From NCBI RefSeq assembly GCF_024166365.1, contig NC_064834.1, forward strand, positions 53,424,001 to 53,488,000: a stretch of 64,000 nt of DNA. The letters are read 5' to 3'. Under the pieces are notes generated by a model that had not been told where the DNA came from, ran no database searches, and saw nothing but the letters and a program-made list of their open reading frames with translations. Shown piece after piece: positions 10,731 through 21,055 of this stretch (positions within the stretch are counted from its first letter, which is position 1; each line of letters opens with the position of its first letter). The position numbers and the translations under genes are program-made. This DNA comes from Elephas maximus indicus (Eukaryota > Chordata > Mammalia > Proboscidea > Elephantidae).

Positions 10731-12049
10731 GGTGGGCCTGGGGCATGGCCCCCACCGGCTGAGGCTCAGAAACGCCAGCCCCAGCCTAGCACCACCTTCT
10801 CCTCAGACTCCCCGGCAGGAGAGTAGGACCGCCTGCAGCCTCCCTCCGCCTCCCCGCCCTGGATCTCCTCCCTCTTCCCCTCACTCCGCCTCTGCCCCAC
10901 ACGCATCCCAGCCACAGCTGCCGCCTCTTCCTCTTCCCCTCTTCCTTGGGTCACCTCAGCCTTTGGACTGGCACCTCCTTGGGAACCCTTGGTGTGAAGG
11001 ATACTGGCCAGGTTGGGCCAAGCCAGAGGAGAGAGGCAGTGACCTGCTTCTGTCTCTTAGGACAGCCTCCCCAGAAACCTTTGTGGCCTCACTGTGCAAG
11101 AGAAGGGGGCAGAGAGAGAAGCTACCCTGAAGGAGAAAGCCTTGAAGGGCAGTGTGGGTGTGTATGTGAGACACTCTAATAGCTTTATGGAACAGAATAT
11201 GCTATGGGTGTCTGGGTGTTTTCCTGGGTGTATATTCCTGTGTTGGTCTGTATGGGAGTGTGTCTACTCTTACGTGTGTCTCTGTGTGTACACTTGAGTG
11301 TGCACATGTCTATTAGGTGTGTTTTGTGTATAATTACAAATTTCTCCTCTTGTGTATCAGTATTTGAGTGTGTATAGGGCACGAGGTATTTGTGTTTTAG
11401 TAGGTTTGTGGGAAGTGGGTCTGAGGATTAGTAGGGGTGGGTGTGTTGTAAAATTAGGAGTATGGATTTATAGTTGTGTACTCGTATCAGCATGGAATTG
11501 TCTATCTGTGTGTATGAGAATATAAGGCAGGAGTGGAGGAGGCAGTGACCTCTCCCGTCAGGAGGACACCACCAGCATTGATTGCGGTTGCCATGGAGAC
11601 TGTGAGGCAGGAAGCACTTTCTTCCCACAGGCCACAGGCAGGGAAACTGAGGCCCAAGAGAGGGAGGATTAGATACAATAGCCTGGACAGGAAGAGGGCT
11701 TGGCCCCATCACAACCCTCTGAGGAGGGGCCTTAGTTTGGCTGCCTTTGGGAACAGCAGACCTAAATTACTTGTGAGGAAAGGGGGAACCATGCTCCCCC
11801 ATCCCCATGACTTCACCCAGGAGCTGCCAAAGCCCTGCCTACTCCTTGGGAACCGTAATTGAGCTGATGGAGCAGCCCAGGGTATGAGGGAAACCTGAAC
11901 CCTCCACAGCAGCCACCCACCACCTAGAGCACTCCTGGAGGCCCTTCCCCCTCTTCCCTGGCTCTTTCCTGGTGCTGTAGGGGGAGGGGAGGCCTGCAGG
12001 GCCAGTGAGCCAGAAGCAAAGGCCAGAGTTAATAACAGCACTGCTACCA

Positions 12050-12295
12050 CTGCCGGCTAACATTGACTGACCACTCACTATGTGCTAGATACTGGGTTAT
12101 GTGCTTACAGACATTATCGCATTGAATTTTCACAATAAATCTATGGAGGCAGTACTATTATGACCATATTACAGGTAGGGAAACTGAGCCAAAAGGAGGT
12201 TAAGCAAATCCCCAAGATCAGGCAGTGTCAGAGCCTCAGTTTTAACTCAGTTTGACCTCTGAGCCTGTGCTCTAGACCACCACGCTACACTGGCT
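12050..12295 (-). mobile_element. MIR SINE
   Basis: The reverse complement follows the MIR consensus from the tRNA-like head (near 12290) through the core to the end near 12053. Landmarks are the plus-strand words CTATGTGCTAG, ACAGGTAGGGAAACTGAG and AGGTTAAGCAA. Old and diverged. Confidence 0.8.
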
Positions 12296-13025
12296 CCCCT
12301 CTGAGAAAGCTTGCCTACTCAGGAGGTCCAGTGTATGGAAGTTACTCCAGAGGGCCCCCTCCCCTGGTTGAGCTCTGAGATGAATAGGTGTCAGTTCCAA
12401 CTGTGGGGTGGAGGCTGGTCCTTACTGCTCCAGTTGAGGTTCACCGATCTGCAGTTTTCTATGCTAACCACTGGGGGTCAGGTATCCACCTCGCACCATA
12501 TTTACCCCCTTCCCCAAGGGCAACCTCCAGGGTAGGTGTGGAAGGGAAGCCTGAGGAAAGGGTAAGCTTCATACAGACATGGTCCTCTGCTTGCCCCCAA
12601 CCCCCACCAGGAAAAAGTCAATTCAGTGGCTAGTTTTGGTCTCTCACACCTTAAAGGTTACAGATTTACAGATGAAATCAGTAACTATCTCCCTGTGACT
12701 GTCTAAATTGCACAGTTGGGGTTTAATACTCTTCCCCCCACCCTCATCAGCAGAATCCTTCATTTATGACAGTCTGGCTTCTTCACTGCCTCCTAGACAC
12801 ACCAAACTCAGTCCTATCTCTGTGCCATTGCTCCTGTTATTCTCTCTGCCTGGGATGCCCTTCTTTATCCCACAATTTTTATCTATCATTCAGAGGCAGC
12901 TTAAACCCTCCTCTCTTCCCTTCAGAGCCTCCAGGCCTCAGTGTTCTCCCAGTTACCTGAATTCTTACTGAACTCATTGTTGGGCCCTCAAAATTCAGCA
13001 CTCAATTCTGTAATGTTATTAGCCG

Positions 13026-13255
13026 GAACAGTAAAAAGAGGCAGTGTAGCATGTTAGGTAATAGCATGGGCCCAGGTGCTATATTCCCTGTGTTCAAATC
13101 CCAGCTTTACCACTTGCAACTAACTGGGCAAGTTCTTAACACCTCCGTACCTCAGTTTACTACCTCATATGGTTGTTGGGAGGAGTAAATGAATTAATAC
13201 ACGGAAAGACCTTAGAATATTGCCTGGCACAGAGTAACTGCTGAATAAGTTTCCT
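13026..13255 (+). mobile_element. MIR SINE
   Basis: MIR in plus orientation: a tRNA-like head, then CCAGCTTTACCACTTGCAAC, CTCAGTTTACTACCTCAT and TGCCTGGCACAGAGTAA landmarks, ending near GCTGAATAAG. Confidence 0.85.
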
Positions 13256-13267
13256 ACCATTATTGCT

Positions 13268-13603
13268 GGAGGGGCGGTGGTGGTTCAGTGGTAGGACTTT
13301 TACTTTCCATGTGGGAGACCCAGGTTTAATTCCTGGCCGATGTACCTCATGCACAGCCATCACCCCTCTGTTGGTGAAGGCTTGTGTGTTGTTACGATGT
13401 TGAACAAGTTTCAGCAGAGCTTCCAGACTAGGACAGACTAGAAAGAAAGGCCTGGCGATCTACTTACAAAAATCAGTCAGTGAAAACCCTATGGATCACA
13501 ATGGTCCGACCACGGGGATGACGCAGGACTAGGCAGTGTTTTATTCCGTTGTCTGTGGGTTAACCATGAGTCAGGGGCTACTCTTAAGCAGCTAACAACA
13601 ACA
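13268..13603 (+). mobile_element. tRNA-derived SINE with RTE-type tail
   Basis: The head contains a tRNA A box (TGGTTCAGTGGTAGGA) and a B box (GGTTTAATTCC). The body and tail contain GATGACGCAGGACTAGGCAG, the same type of 3' sequence seen at the end of the RTE copies here, and finish in AACAACAACAACC. Imperfect 12-bp target-site copies flank it: ACCATTATTGCT at 13256-13267 and ACCATCACTGCT at 13604-13615. It is longer than the common AfroSINEs in this window and has a different head. Confidence 0.8.
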
Positions 13604-13839
13604 ACCATCACTGCTAACATGGCAAACCGTCCCCCCTTAGATTTCTATAGCTCTTAGGGATTCACAGAGCACTTCTACAAAAGAGGTACAGAGAAGCAAA
13701 GGGACTTGCTCAAGGCCAACCAGCTAAGAGGGGATGGGGCCGAGATCTGAACCCAGATCTTCTCTCTGGGTCATTCCTGTCTCTTCAACTAGATCCCAGG
13801 CTCCTTGAGGGCAAAGATGTTAAAAACTGTGCCTTCACG

Positions 13840-14120
13840 AATTGAGTGCCAGGCTCTGAGCTGGTGCCTGTGAAACAAAGATGAACCAAATACGGTTCTG
13901 GCTCTCAGCACTGGGCAGGGAGAGACATCGGCACTGAGATAACTGTGCTATAAGACATCTATTCATTCAACAAACAGTGCCTACTATTCATTAGGAACCA
14001 TTGTAGACAGGTCATAAAATGAGCTATAGTAAAAACCCCACGTGCAGTTCTAACTGGGAGGCCAGGGAAAACTCGATGGAGAGGGTACCTTTTGAGCTGG
14101 GTCTTAAAGAATGGCTAAAA
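13840..14120 (+). mobile_element. Diverged L2-like fragment
   Basis: Word order resembles the 3' end of L2: GAGTGCCAGGCTCTGAG, AAACAAAGATGAACCAAATA, TCTCAGCACTGGGC, then GAGCTGGGTCTTAAAGAATGG. By-eye match only. Confidence 0.45.
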
Positions 14121-14144
14121 CTTCAACAGTCTGCCTTAAAAAAG

Positions 14145-14400
14145 GGATCAACATTTATCAAGCATATTGTGTACTGTGAGCACTTTACATGTACTATCTC
14201 ATCTAGACTTCACAATAAACCTGAGATGCTAGGTCTATTATCCCTTTTTTACAGCTGATACGGTCAGAATGAGTAGCCTTACACTCATTTGGAGATGAAG
14301 GAATTGAAGCTCAGGGAAGTGATTTTCCCAAGATAACATAGCTGATAAAGGGTGGATGGAGATTTGAACCTGAGCCCACGCTCTGCCGATTCCCTCAGGC
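14145..14400 (-). mobile_element. MIR SINE
   Basis: The reverse complement shows MIR landmarks. Plus-strand words are GAGCACTTTACATGTACTAT, TTTTTACAGCTGATA and GATTTGAACCTGAGCCCACG. Confidence 0.75.
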
Positions 14401-16306
14401 TATCTCCAGGGAAAGGGCGATGCGTGTGGGGTGTCAAGGAGTGCTGGAAGATTATAGCTTAGTTTATGTTGGAGGAGTCATGGGTGAAAGACCAAAAAGG
14501 GTCAGATTCCTTGGAGCCTTGAACGCCAAGCCAGGCTATTTGGACTGAAAGAGACACCACAGCAACAGCTCCCTGCTCCACATTGCTGATTCATAGATGG
14601 ACAGAATGACAAATTTGCAGGCAGTTGCCCTGTTTCTGAACTTCCTCTTCCCTCTCTCACCCCACCTTCAACTCTCTAAGACCTTGACCCAGCCTCATAG
14701 GAGCTCAAGGTTCTAATCAACCGGGCCCCTGGTGGGACAGTCTGCCAGAACTGAAAGAGTAAGTTGTTTTTCAGGCTCTCCCTTCTCTCTACTCAGTGAC
14801 CTCTTACGTCTCAGGGCCTGTGGGAAATTTGCCCAGATCTGTCCTTCCCAAGCACCCCTGTGCCCCCGGACTTAGCTCTTCACCCAAAGGAGTGAAGTCT
14901 TAATGGAAGCACTTCAGGCAGAGTGAGTGCCCAAGGAAAATCTATCTTGGGGCATTAGGTGGGCCCTCCCAGGTCCCTTAAATCTCACCACGGAGATCTT
15001 ATCATTCAGTTCTTTAACTCCACAATTCAAACCCAGGAGTAATGCTGCCCTGTGGAGGCACCCACCCTATGCAGCTGCCCCACCTTCCCCAGTCTACCCT
15101 TGTTCCTCCACCAGTGGAGGACCAGCCAGTGAAAACCCCAAAACCCTTCTCTCAGCCCCCCAGCCCCACTCCATTTCAAGCCAGGCCAGAAGCTACTGCA
15201 GCCCCCAGCTGTATCAGGTGATTAATGACCTCCCTAGACTTTGGGGCTATTTTGGGGCCTGGAAGTCATGCCTGCAATGATTGAGAGCTGGCCCTGCCTG
15301 GCTCCAGCCATCTGTCACTAAAGACAGGCCCAGGAAGGGGACTTGGGGGAACGTGTGCTCCCCAAGAGAGTTCTAAACATGGCTCTGGCTCAGGCCCATC
15401 TCCCCTCCTTCTGGGGGACACACGGCAAGGAGAGATCACAGGCCCTGACTACATCCCAGGGACTCAAATGAATATCCATGGAGAGAGCCAAAGAACTACA
15501 GATTCCAGAATGCCATGAGGCCAGGCTGTCCTGAGGCCAGGTGGGGAGGGAATGCTGGGTTTTATGGGCCCTTTTCAGGTAACCCTGAGGGAACCCAAGT
15601 GTACACAAATCTCACACTCCACAGGTCACAGATTTTGCAAATTCCACACCATGGTACAACTTCATGAAGGCTATACAACTCAGAAACCCCCAACCCATGC
15701 CATGGCATAGAACTCCAGTACATGCAATCTCAGTGTCACAGAATCTCAGGGATAGGCACCCCCAGGGATGCACAGCCCCAGTGATCATAACCCCATTCAT
15801 CCAGACTCCCAGAGAGACAGAAGAGTGACATACAGTGTTTATGCCATACAAGTCTATCCGTCAGAGCTCACTAGCTGAGTTCTTGTTGGTCCAGCCCGTC
15901 TCAGGATTCCAGTCATCTTAAGCCCCCCTTGATCTAGCAATGCAGTAGAGGGCTGCGCTTTCTCCCTGCTCTGCTGCAAGCTTCTTCCTCTCATCCCTGT
16001 GAGGGGTCTTGCCCTCTTACTCCCACTTGCTTGAGGGCCCTCCTTTGCCCTCAAGGAGAAGCCCTGCCTTCTCCCACGATAGTGAGGGACCATGCCCTTC
16101 CTGAGTCTTAGCTTTTCCTCCTCTGTAAGCAACTTAATCCCTCCATCTCTGTGAGAGGTCTTGCTCCTTAAACCCTTTTGTTTGAGGAATCCTGCTGCCT
16201 CCCCCCATCTCTGTGAGGGGCCCACCCCCCTCTCCACCTCTGTAAGGCTCCTATCCCACTTCGCCCTTTATTTGAGGGGTCCTGCTCCTCCCTCCTTTCC
16301 TCCTAC

Positions 16307-16394
16307 CTGGCGACAGTGACCCAGTCACCAGCTGGTAGAGGGATCGCGCTGCCTGCCCCAACGGGCTCCGGCACCTGCGGGGGCATCGGTTCAT
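16307..16394 (-). CDS. KCNIP2: KCNIP2 alternative first coding exon, basic N-terminus
   Basis: ATG at 16394 opens 29 codons, MNRCPRRCRSPLGQAARSLY then QLVTGSLSP, ending at a phase-1 donor CCAG|gtagga. Spliced to the core exon at 6083 it gives SLSP-DSVEDEF in frame. I have a recollection that a human KCNIP2 isoform begins this way, but cannot check it here. The segment is arginine- and cysteine-rich. The frame stays open upstream to an ATG at 16556, so a longer N-terminus is possible. The GC-rich setting suits a local promoter. Confidence 0.75.
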
Positions 16395-16640
16395 GGTTCG
16401 GCTGCGAGCACAGTGGCGATGCTCCGCCCCCAAGGCCTGGGGCCGTCCGGTCTCCGCCCCCACCCGTGTGGGCCCTGCTTGGGCGGCGTGGGAGAGCGGG
16501 AGCGGCAGGACCGGACTCGCAGACGGTGGAGCCTCTCCTGGCTGCACTAGGGGCACTCACCTTGGCCCCATCATTTTGAAGCACCCGCCCCCAAAGCTCC
16601 CAGACGGGACGGAGGCACGGGAGTGGGGGATTCTCCTCAC
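16395..16640 (-). promoter_or_regulatory. KCNIP2: CpG-rich putative alternative KCNIP2 promoter
   Basis: A GC- and CpG-rich stretch with several GGGCGG- and CCGCCCC-like boxes directly upstream (minus sense) of the exon at 16394. A strong-looking donor, GCCAAG|gtgagt, ends at 16561. Promoter activity is inferred from composition and position. Confidence 0.5.
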
Positions 16641-17249
16641 CAGTCTTCTCTGGGAATATTTTCTGGATTTCTGGTGGGGAGGGGAAGCAGACACGGGATT
16701 TGAAAAAGGGGCTGTAGGGGAATAAACCTTATAATTTATTACCCTCTTCAGTCCCTCCTCCACCTGTCGCTCCTCCCCCCACCATTTTGGCACTTTTACG
16801 AAAGGGTAAAAGGACATCGTTGTCATGGCAATCCCTCTACACTTCCATACTTTCTGGATCGATGAGAGGGAGGGCAGGAGGGAAGAGCAGGAAGGGGCCG
16901 GTGTATTAGAGTGGCAAAGAAGAGGCGGTAGGGATGTTCCCTTACTGGTACATCTCCTGGCTCCAAATGTCTTTCTCTCAAACTGTTTGTCTATCTTTGT
17001 CCTGGTCCAACGGGTTCACAGACTTACTATGATCCGCTGGCTGCCAGCCAAATGCACCGAGAAGCCCTTCACAGACCCAGACCCCTTTCCTAGGCTCGTC
17101 CCTACGTGGTTAGACCTAAAGTAAGCCCTTCCAGGACCTTCTAGCTCCTTCACACTCCTAGAAGAGCCTGCAGGAGAGAGGACACAGTCCCACTCTCTGA
17201 CTGGGATCCCGTATTTTTGGCTGAAAACTCTACCTTCCCGGATGGAAAA

Positions 17250-17368
17250 CCAAAAACGCCCGTTGCCGTCGAGTTGATTCCGACTCATAGCGACTCTCTT
17301 GGACGAGTTAAACTGCCCCATAGGGTTTCCAAGGAGCGCCTGATGGATTCAAACCTGCCGACCTTTTA
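17250..17368 (-). mobile_element. AfroSINE, 3' part
   Basis: Minus-oriented tail: GTTGCCGTCGAGTTGATTCC, GCCCCATAGGGTTTCCAAGG and ACCTGCCGACCTTTTAAG. The tRNA-like head is missing. Confidence 0.85.
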
Positions 17369-17867
17369 AGTCACCTAGTAATTCCCGGTTTCACTTGGCG
17401 ACAATCTCCATCCAGGATCAGCTCCCCATGCATGGCTCCGCTCAGCCACACGAGGGCGCCCAAGTCCTGGGAAAGATACTTCTGACCACAGGGGCCGGAT
17501 TCTGGAGGTCCCTAGCCCAGGCCTAGCCAGCCAGGTCTTTTCTGTGCTTCCAGCTGGGAGAGGGCTGCCGCTGATCGCTGCCTTTCCCCAGTCCATCGCA
17601 CTGCCAAGAGCCTTTGCCGGGCTGGGAAGACCAGAGGGGATAGATTGGGGTGGGGGGGACGGGAGGGGAGAGAAACTTGAATCTTTTTTTCTCTAAAAAA
17701 AGCCTCTCCAGCTTTGTTTAAATCCTGAGGATGGTGTGGTGGAGGCAAGAAGTAAGGGGACCCAGAATACCCTCCCTGTCAGCCTGATGGGCTGGGATGA
17801 CGAGAGCTGGAGACCTCCCCTGTCTCTGGTCCCTGGAATCTCGCTTGCATTAGGCGGGAACGGAGCG

Positions 17868-17942
17868 AACTTTGGGAACTCGGAAGGCTGGGCCGCCCCT
17901 CCGCCCTGCACGAGCTTCAGCACCACGGACAACGACTCCTGT
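17868..17942. repeat. Left copy of a long direct repeat around an RTE insertion
   Basis: TTTGGGAACTC at its left end and GGACAACGAC near its right end are repeated at 18697-18771, on the other side of the RTE fragment and a later SINE. The copies are about three-quarters identical by eye. Confidence 0.6.
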
Positions 17943-18508
17943 TGTTAGGTGTGTGGTGTAGGTTCTGACTCATAGCAACCCTATGTCCAACAGAATGAAA
18001 CACTGCCCTGTCCTGCGCCATCCTTACAGCCGTTGCTGTTTGAGTCCATTGTTGGCAGCCTCTGTGTCAATCCATCACGTTGAGAGTCTTCTCTTCCTCG
18101 CTGACCCTCTACTTTACCAAGCATGGAGTCCTTCTCCAGTGACTGGTACCTCCTGAGAATATGTCCAAAGTACATCCACACTTCTAAGGAGCATTGTGGC
18201 TGTACTTCTTCCAAGACACAAAAAAGTTCGTTCTTCTGGCAGTCCATGGTATACTCAATATTCTTCGCCAACACCATAATTCAAAGGCATCTTGAAGAAT
18301 TGAAAGTTCTTCTTTAGTTTTCCTTATTCATTAAAACCCAGTGCCGTCAAGTCATTACCCAAGCATATAAGACAATTGAAAACACCATTGCTTGGGCCAG
18401 GCGTACCTTGGTCCTCAAGGTGACATCTTTGCTTTTTAATATTTTAAAGAAGTCTTTTGCAGAAGATTTGTCCGATGCAAAATGCTGTTTTGATTTCTTG
18501 ACTGCTGC
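17943..18508 (-). mobile_element. 5'-truncated RTE LINE
   Basis: Minus-oriented 3' end of an RTE LINE. It starts (plus strand) with the reverse complement of the characteristic CCTAACAACAAC-type end. The reverse complement encodes a degraded ORF end including FGHILRRYQSLEKDSMLGK and EGQRGREDSQRDG. Frameshifts and stops are present. Confidence 0.85.
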
Positions 18509-18518
18509 TGTCATTCAG

Positions 18519-18687
18519 ATGGAAACCCTGGTGGGGAAGTGGTTAAAGAGCTATGGCTGCTAACCAAAAGGTTGGCAGTTCGAATCCACCAGGCTCTCCT
18601 TGGAAACCCTATGGGGCAGTTCTACTCTGCCTTATAAGGTCGCTATGAGTCAGAATCACTCTTTGGCAACAGGTTTGGTTTTTTTGG
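18519..18687 (+). mobile_element. AfroSINE, full length
   Basis: Plus orientation from GGAAACCCTGGTGGGGAAGT through GGTTGGCAGTTCGAATCCAC (B-box region) to GTCGCTATGAGTCAGAATCA and the GGTTTGGTTTTTT end. Short target-site copies GCTGTCATT lie on both sides. Confidence 0.93.
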
Positions 18688-18696
18688 TTGCTGTCA

Positions 18697-18771
18697 TTTG
18701 GGAACTCAGAAGACCAACCGTACCTCCGCCCCGAGGGAGTTTCAGCACCGTGGACAACGACCCTTAGTTTA
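18697..18771. repeat. Right copy of the long direct repeat
   Basis: Partner of 17868-17942. It begins directly after the SINE target-site copy, so before the SINE arrived it would have bordered the 5' end of the RTE fragment. Confidence 0.6.
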
Positions 18772-18800
18772 GGTTTTTTATCTCTGGCATTTCAGCTGGC

Positions 18801-18823
18801 CCTGCCTGCCTGCCTGCCTGCCA
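18801..18823. repeat. Short (CTGC)n tetranucleotide repeat
   Basis: About five CTGC/CCTG units in a row. Likely a small polymorphic microsatellite. Confidence 0.8.
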
Positions 18824-20982
18824 GGGCCGGAGTCTTCGTTTACTTTGGTCTCTCAAACCCATTCGTCTCTGCTATCTGATAGGTCCTCTTTCCAGAAGAG
18901 GACCCCTGGTAGCCCTATTTCTATTTTCCAAGTCGTGTGTCTACAGCAAGAATCCTGATGGCTTTGAGTATGATTCTTGACACTTGCCAACATTTGACCC
19001 TTCTATTTCCCTTGGGAGCAGGCAGGCATGAAGTAGTATGCTCCGTCTGACACATGAGAAAAGTGACGCCCAGAGAGGAAGAAGTCAGCCAGAGCTGGTA
19101 TTCACACTCCCATTCCCAACTCCTGAGGCAGTGCACCTTCCCAGTACAAGTGCTTACTCACCCCCACCCAACTGAAGCTTCAAATAGCCAAGTGGGGAAG
19201 GGATAATTGTACTAATGGAGAAAATCAATTAAACCAGGGAGCAAACGCTGACTAATGAGGTGCTAATGAGGGCCTTGGGGACCTCGATACCCTCAAGGAT
19301 CCTCTGAGCTGGTGGTGGGAACAGAGGTCATAGCAGAGCTGGACAGCCAGACCTCTGGATCCCATCTAGGTTGAGGCACTGAAACCTGGTCTCTTTCCCT
19401 TTGGGGGCCTGCCTAGGAGCTGAGCTCTCCCTTCTGGGGGTCTTGGCATAGTGACTAGGACCTCCCCAGGCTCAGTGATGGGGAGACACTCAGGTCTCCA
19501 GGCACAATATCCTACTCCCCTCCTCCATCCCCGAGTCTTAATTAGCCTCACTCCCCTCAGGAAGGACAAGGATCACAGCCTCTCCCCTCTCCCTAGCTTC
19601 GTTTCAGCTGCAGGAGAGACAGTCTCCCTCCTCTCACACTCTGTTGGGAGTACTAGGGCAGGCTGCACAAGGAGAGACATAAACACACAAGTACATGGAA
19701 ATGTACACAAGGTGACACAGTCACCTACACAAACACATGGAGCTGCTTACTAAACCCAGAAATACGCACATGCACAGTGTACAGGTCTAACATACCTCCC
19801 CACAGAGGAAAGAGGATGCCAGGACAGCAGAGTGGTTTGGGTCACATAAGGGTAGGCAACAGGGTACTCTCTCCCCCCGCCTGCCAGGCCTAGAGCTATC
19901 TCTGGATCTGGAGGGGAGGCAAGAAGATATGTTTTCCTCAGGGTTGGGGTGAAATTTTGGAAGGGTCGTTGGGGGTTGAAGGAGCTTCAGTTGTAAGAAT
20001 GATCTCTAGTCCTTTTTTTTTGGGGGGGGGGGAGACTGACCCATTACTAACCAAAGCCTCCCACGAGGGCCAGGTGCTGGGACTATAGGATGCTCCTAGG
20101 AGTCAGGCTGGGCAGCTAGACACTAGAGTCCCCCTCCTTGGATCCACTTGGGCTATTTGTGGAAAATTTGGGTAAGCAGTGGTGTTTACTAAAGACCCCC
20201 ATCGGCATCAGGAAGCCAGAAAGGTAGCAAGGGTAAGACATGTCATGGACACACACAGAACCCCACTGCCGACATGACCACAAAAGTATACAGCTAGCAT
20301 TCAATGCCAATATAACTCATATAGTCTCATAATCACAAAACACAAAACAACACACCTTAACAAAGGCTCACCCCAGGAGTTTCACAGTCATAAAGTCTTA
20401 CAAAGAGACACACCACCATAAAATCAAGCCCTGACACATTCTGGTAGGCACATACCACTTGATACAGAATCACACACTCAAAGCACATAGTTGCACATAC
20501 AACAGAGACACATGGTCAAAACAACCTCATCTGTACAAACAGGATCCTACACAACCTCACTCAAACATCTGACAAGATCACACAATTGCATGGCCACAAT
20601 CAGTCACAAGCAACCACATTCACCCTGGCTGTCACCAAAGCCAGGGCACATGGCAACCAGATGGGAGGTGCACACACATATACAGAGACACATACAAAGA
20701 ATGACAGGCACTCATGCACGTGACACCTCCCACTCCAGACACCCTCCCAGTCCTGTGTCAAACACGCCCACATCTGCTGCCTCTCCCCACCTGCCACCCC
20801 CCCACCTCTGTGGGATCGAGGCTTGAACCCCAGCGTCCTGCTGCCCAGACCAGCTTGGAGGGTACCTGGGGATGGGGCAGAGCCTGGGCTTGAGGGAGCG
20901 AGCGGGCCAGGTCAGAGAGGTATAAGGGTCTGGGGGGATGTAATCCACCATCCCACCCGCGACCCCCGTGTCACCAACTTAC

Positions 20983-21055
20983 CCGTGAGCTGGTCGTAGG
21001 AGCCGTCCAGGTCTCGGGAATCGGACAAACTCTCCTTGCGGCCCTGGCCCCGCAT
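20983..21055 (-). CDS. KCNIP2: KCNIP2 first coding exon, residues 1-24 plus split codon
   Basis: ATG at 21055 starts [20 protein letters not shown] then DQLT, followed by a phase-1 donor ACGG|gtaagt. This is the canonical start of the long KChIP2 isoforms, and the start codon lies inside a CpG island. No in-frame upstream ATG is needed. The segment has no fold of its own and contacts the channel-regulating N-terminus. Confidence 0.96.

Larger units (their letters stand above)
10731..16306 (-). other. KCNIP2: KCNIP2 intron between the second and third alternative first exons
   Basis: A 5.6-kb region. It holds a GT-rich block on the plus strand (11150-11530), several MIR copies (12050-12295, 13026-13255, 14145-14400), an L2-like piece (about 13840-14120) and one tRNA-derived SINE (13268-13603). 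No further exon was recognised. Confidence 0.6.
16395..20982 (-). other. KCNIP2: KCNIP2 first intron
   Basis: A 4.6-kb region between the distal first exon and the exon at 16394. It contains AfroSINEs, an RTE fragment, a T/G homopolymer run (20012-20032) and CA-rich sequence (about 20210-20720). A single-copy-looking AT-rich stretch near 19195-19275 carries two CTAATGAGG words. No coding exon was recognised. Confidence 0.6.

Noticed and set aside
10171-11130. Open frame of 319 codons on the plus strand
   Set aside because: It lies antisense to the KChIP2 hydrophobic first exon. It has no family similarity, and its proline/serine-rich composition follows the pyrimidine-rich DNA.
13268-13340. 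tRNA gene
   Set aside because: The A and B boxes belong to a SINE head. A cloverleaf is not kept, and an RTE-type tail and target-site duplication follow.
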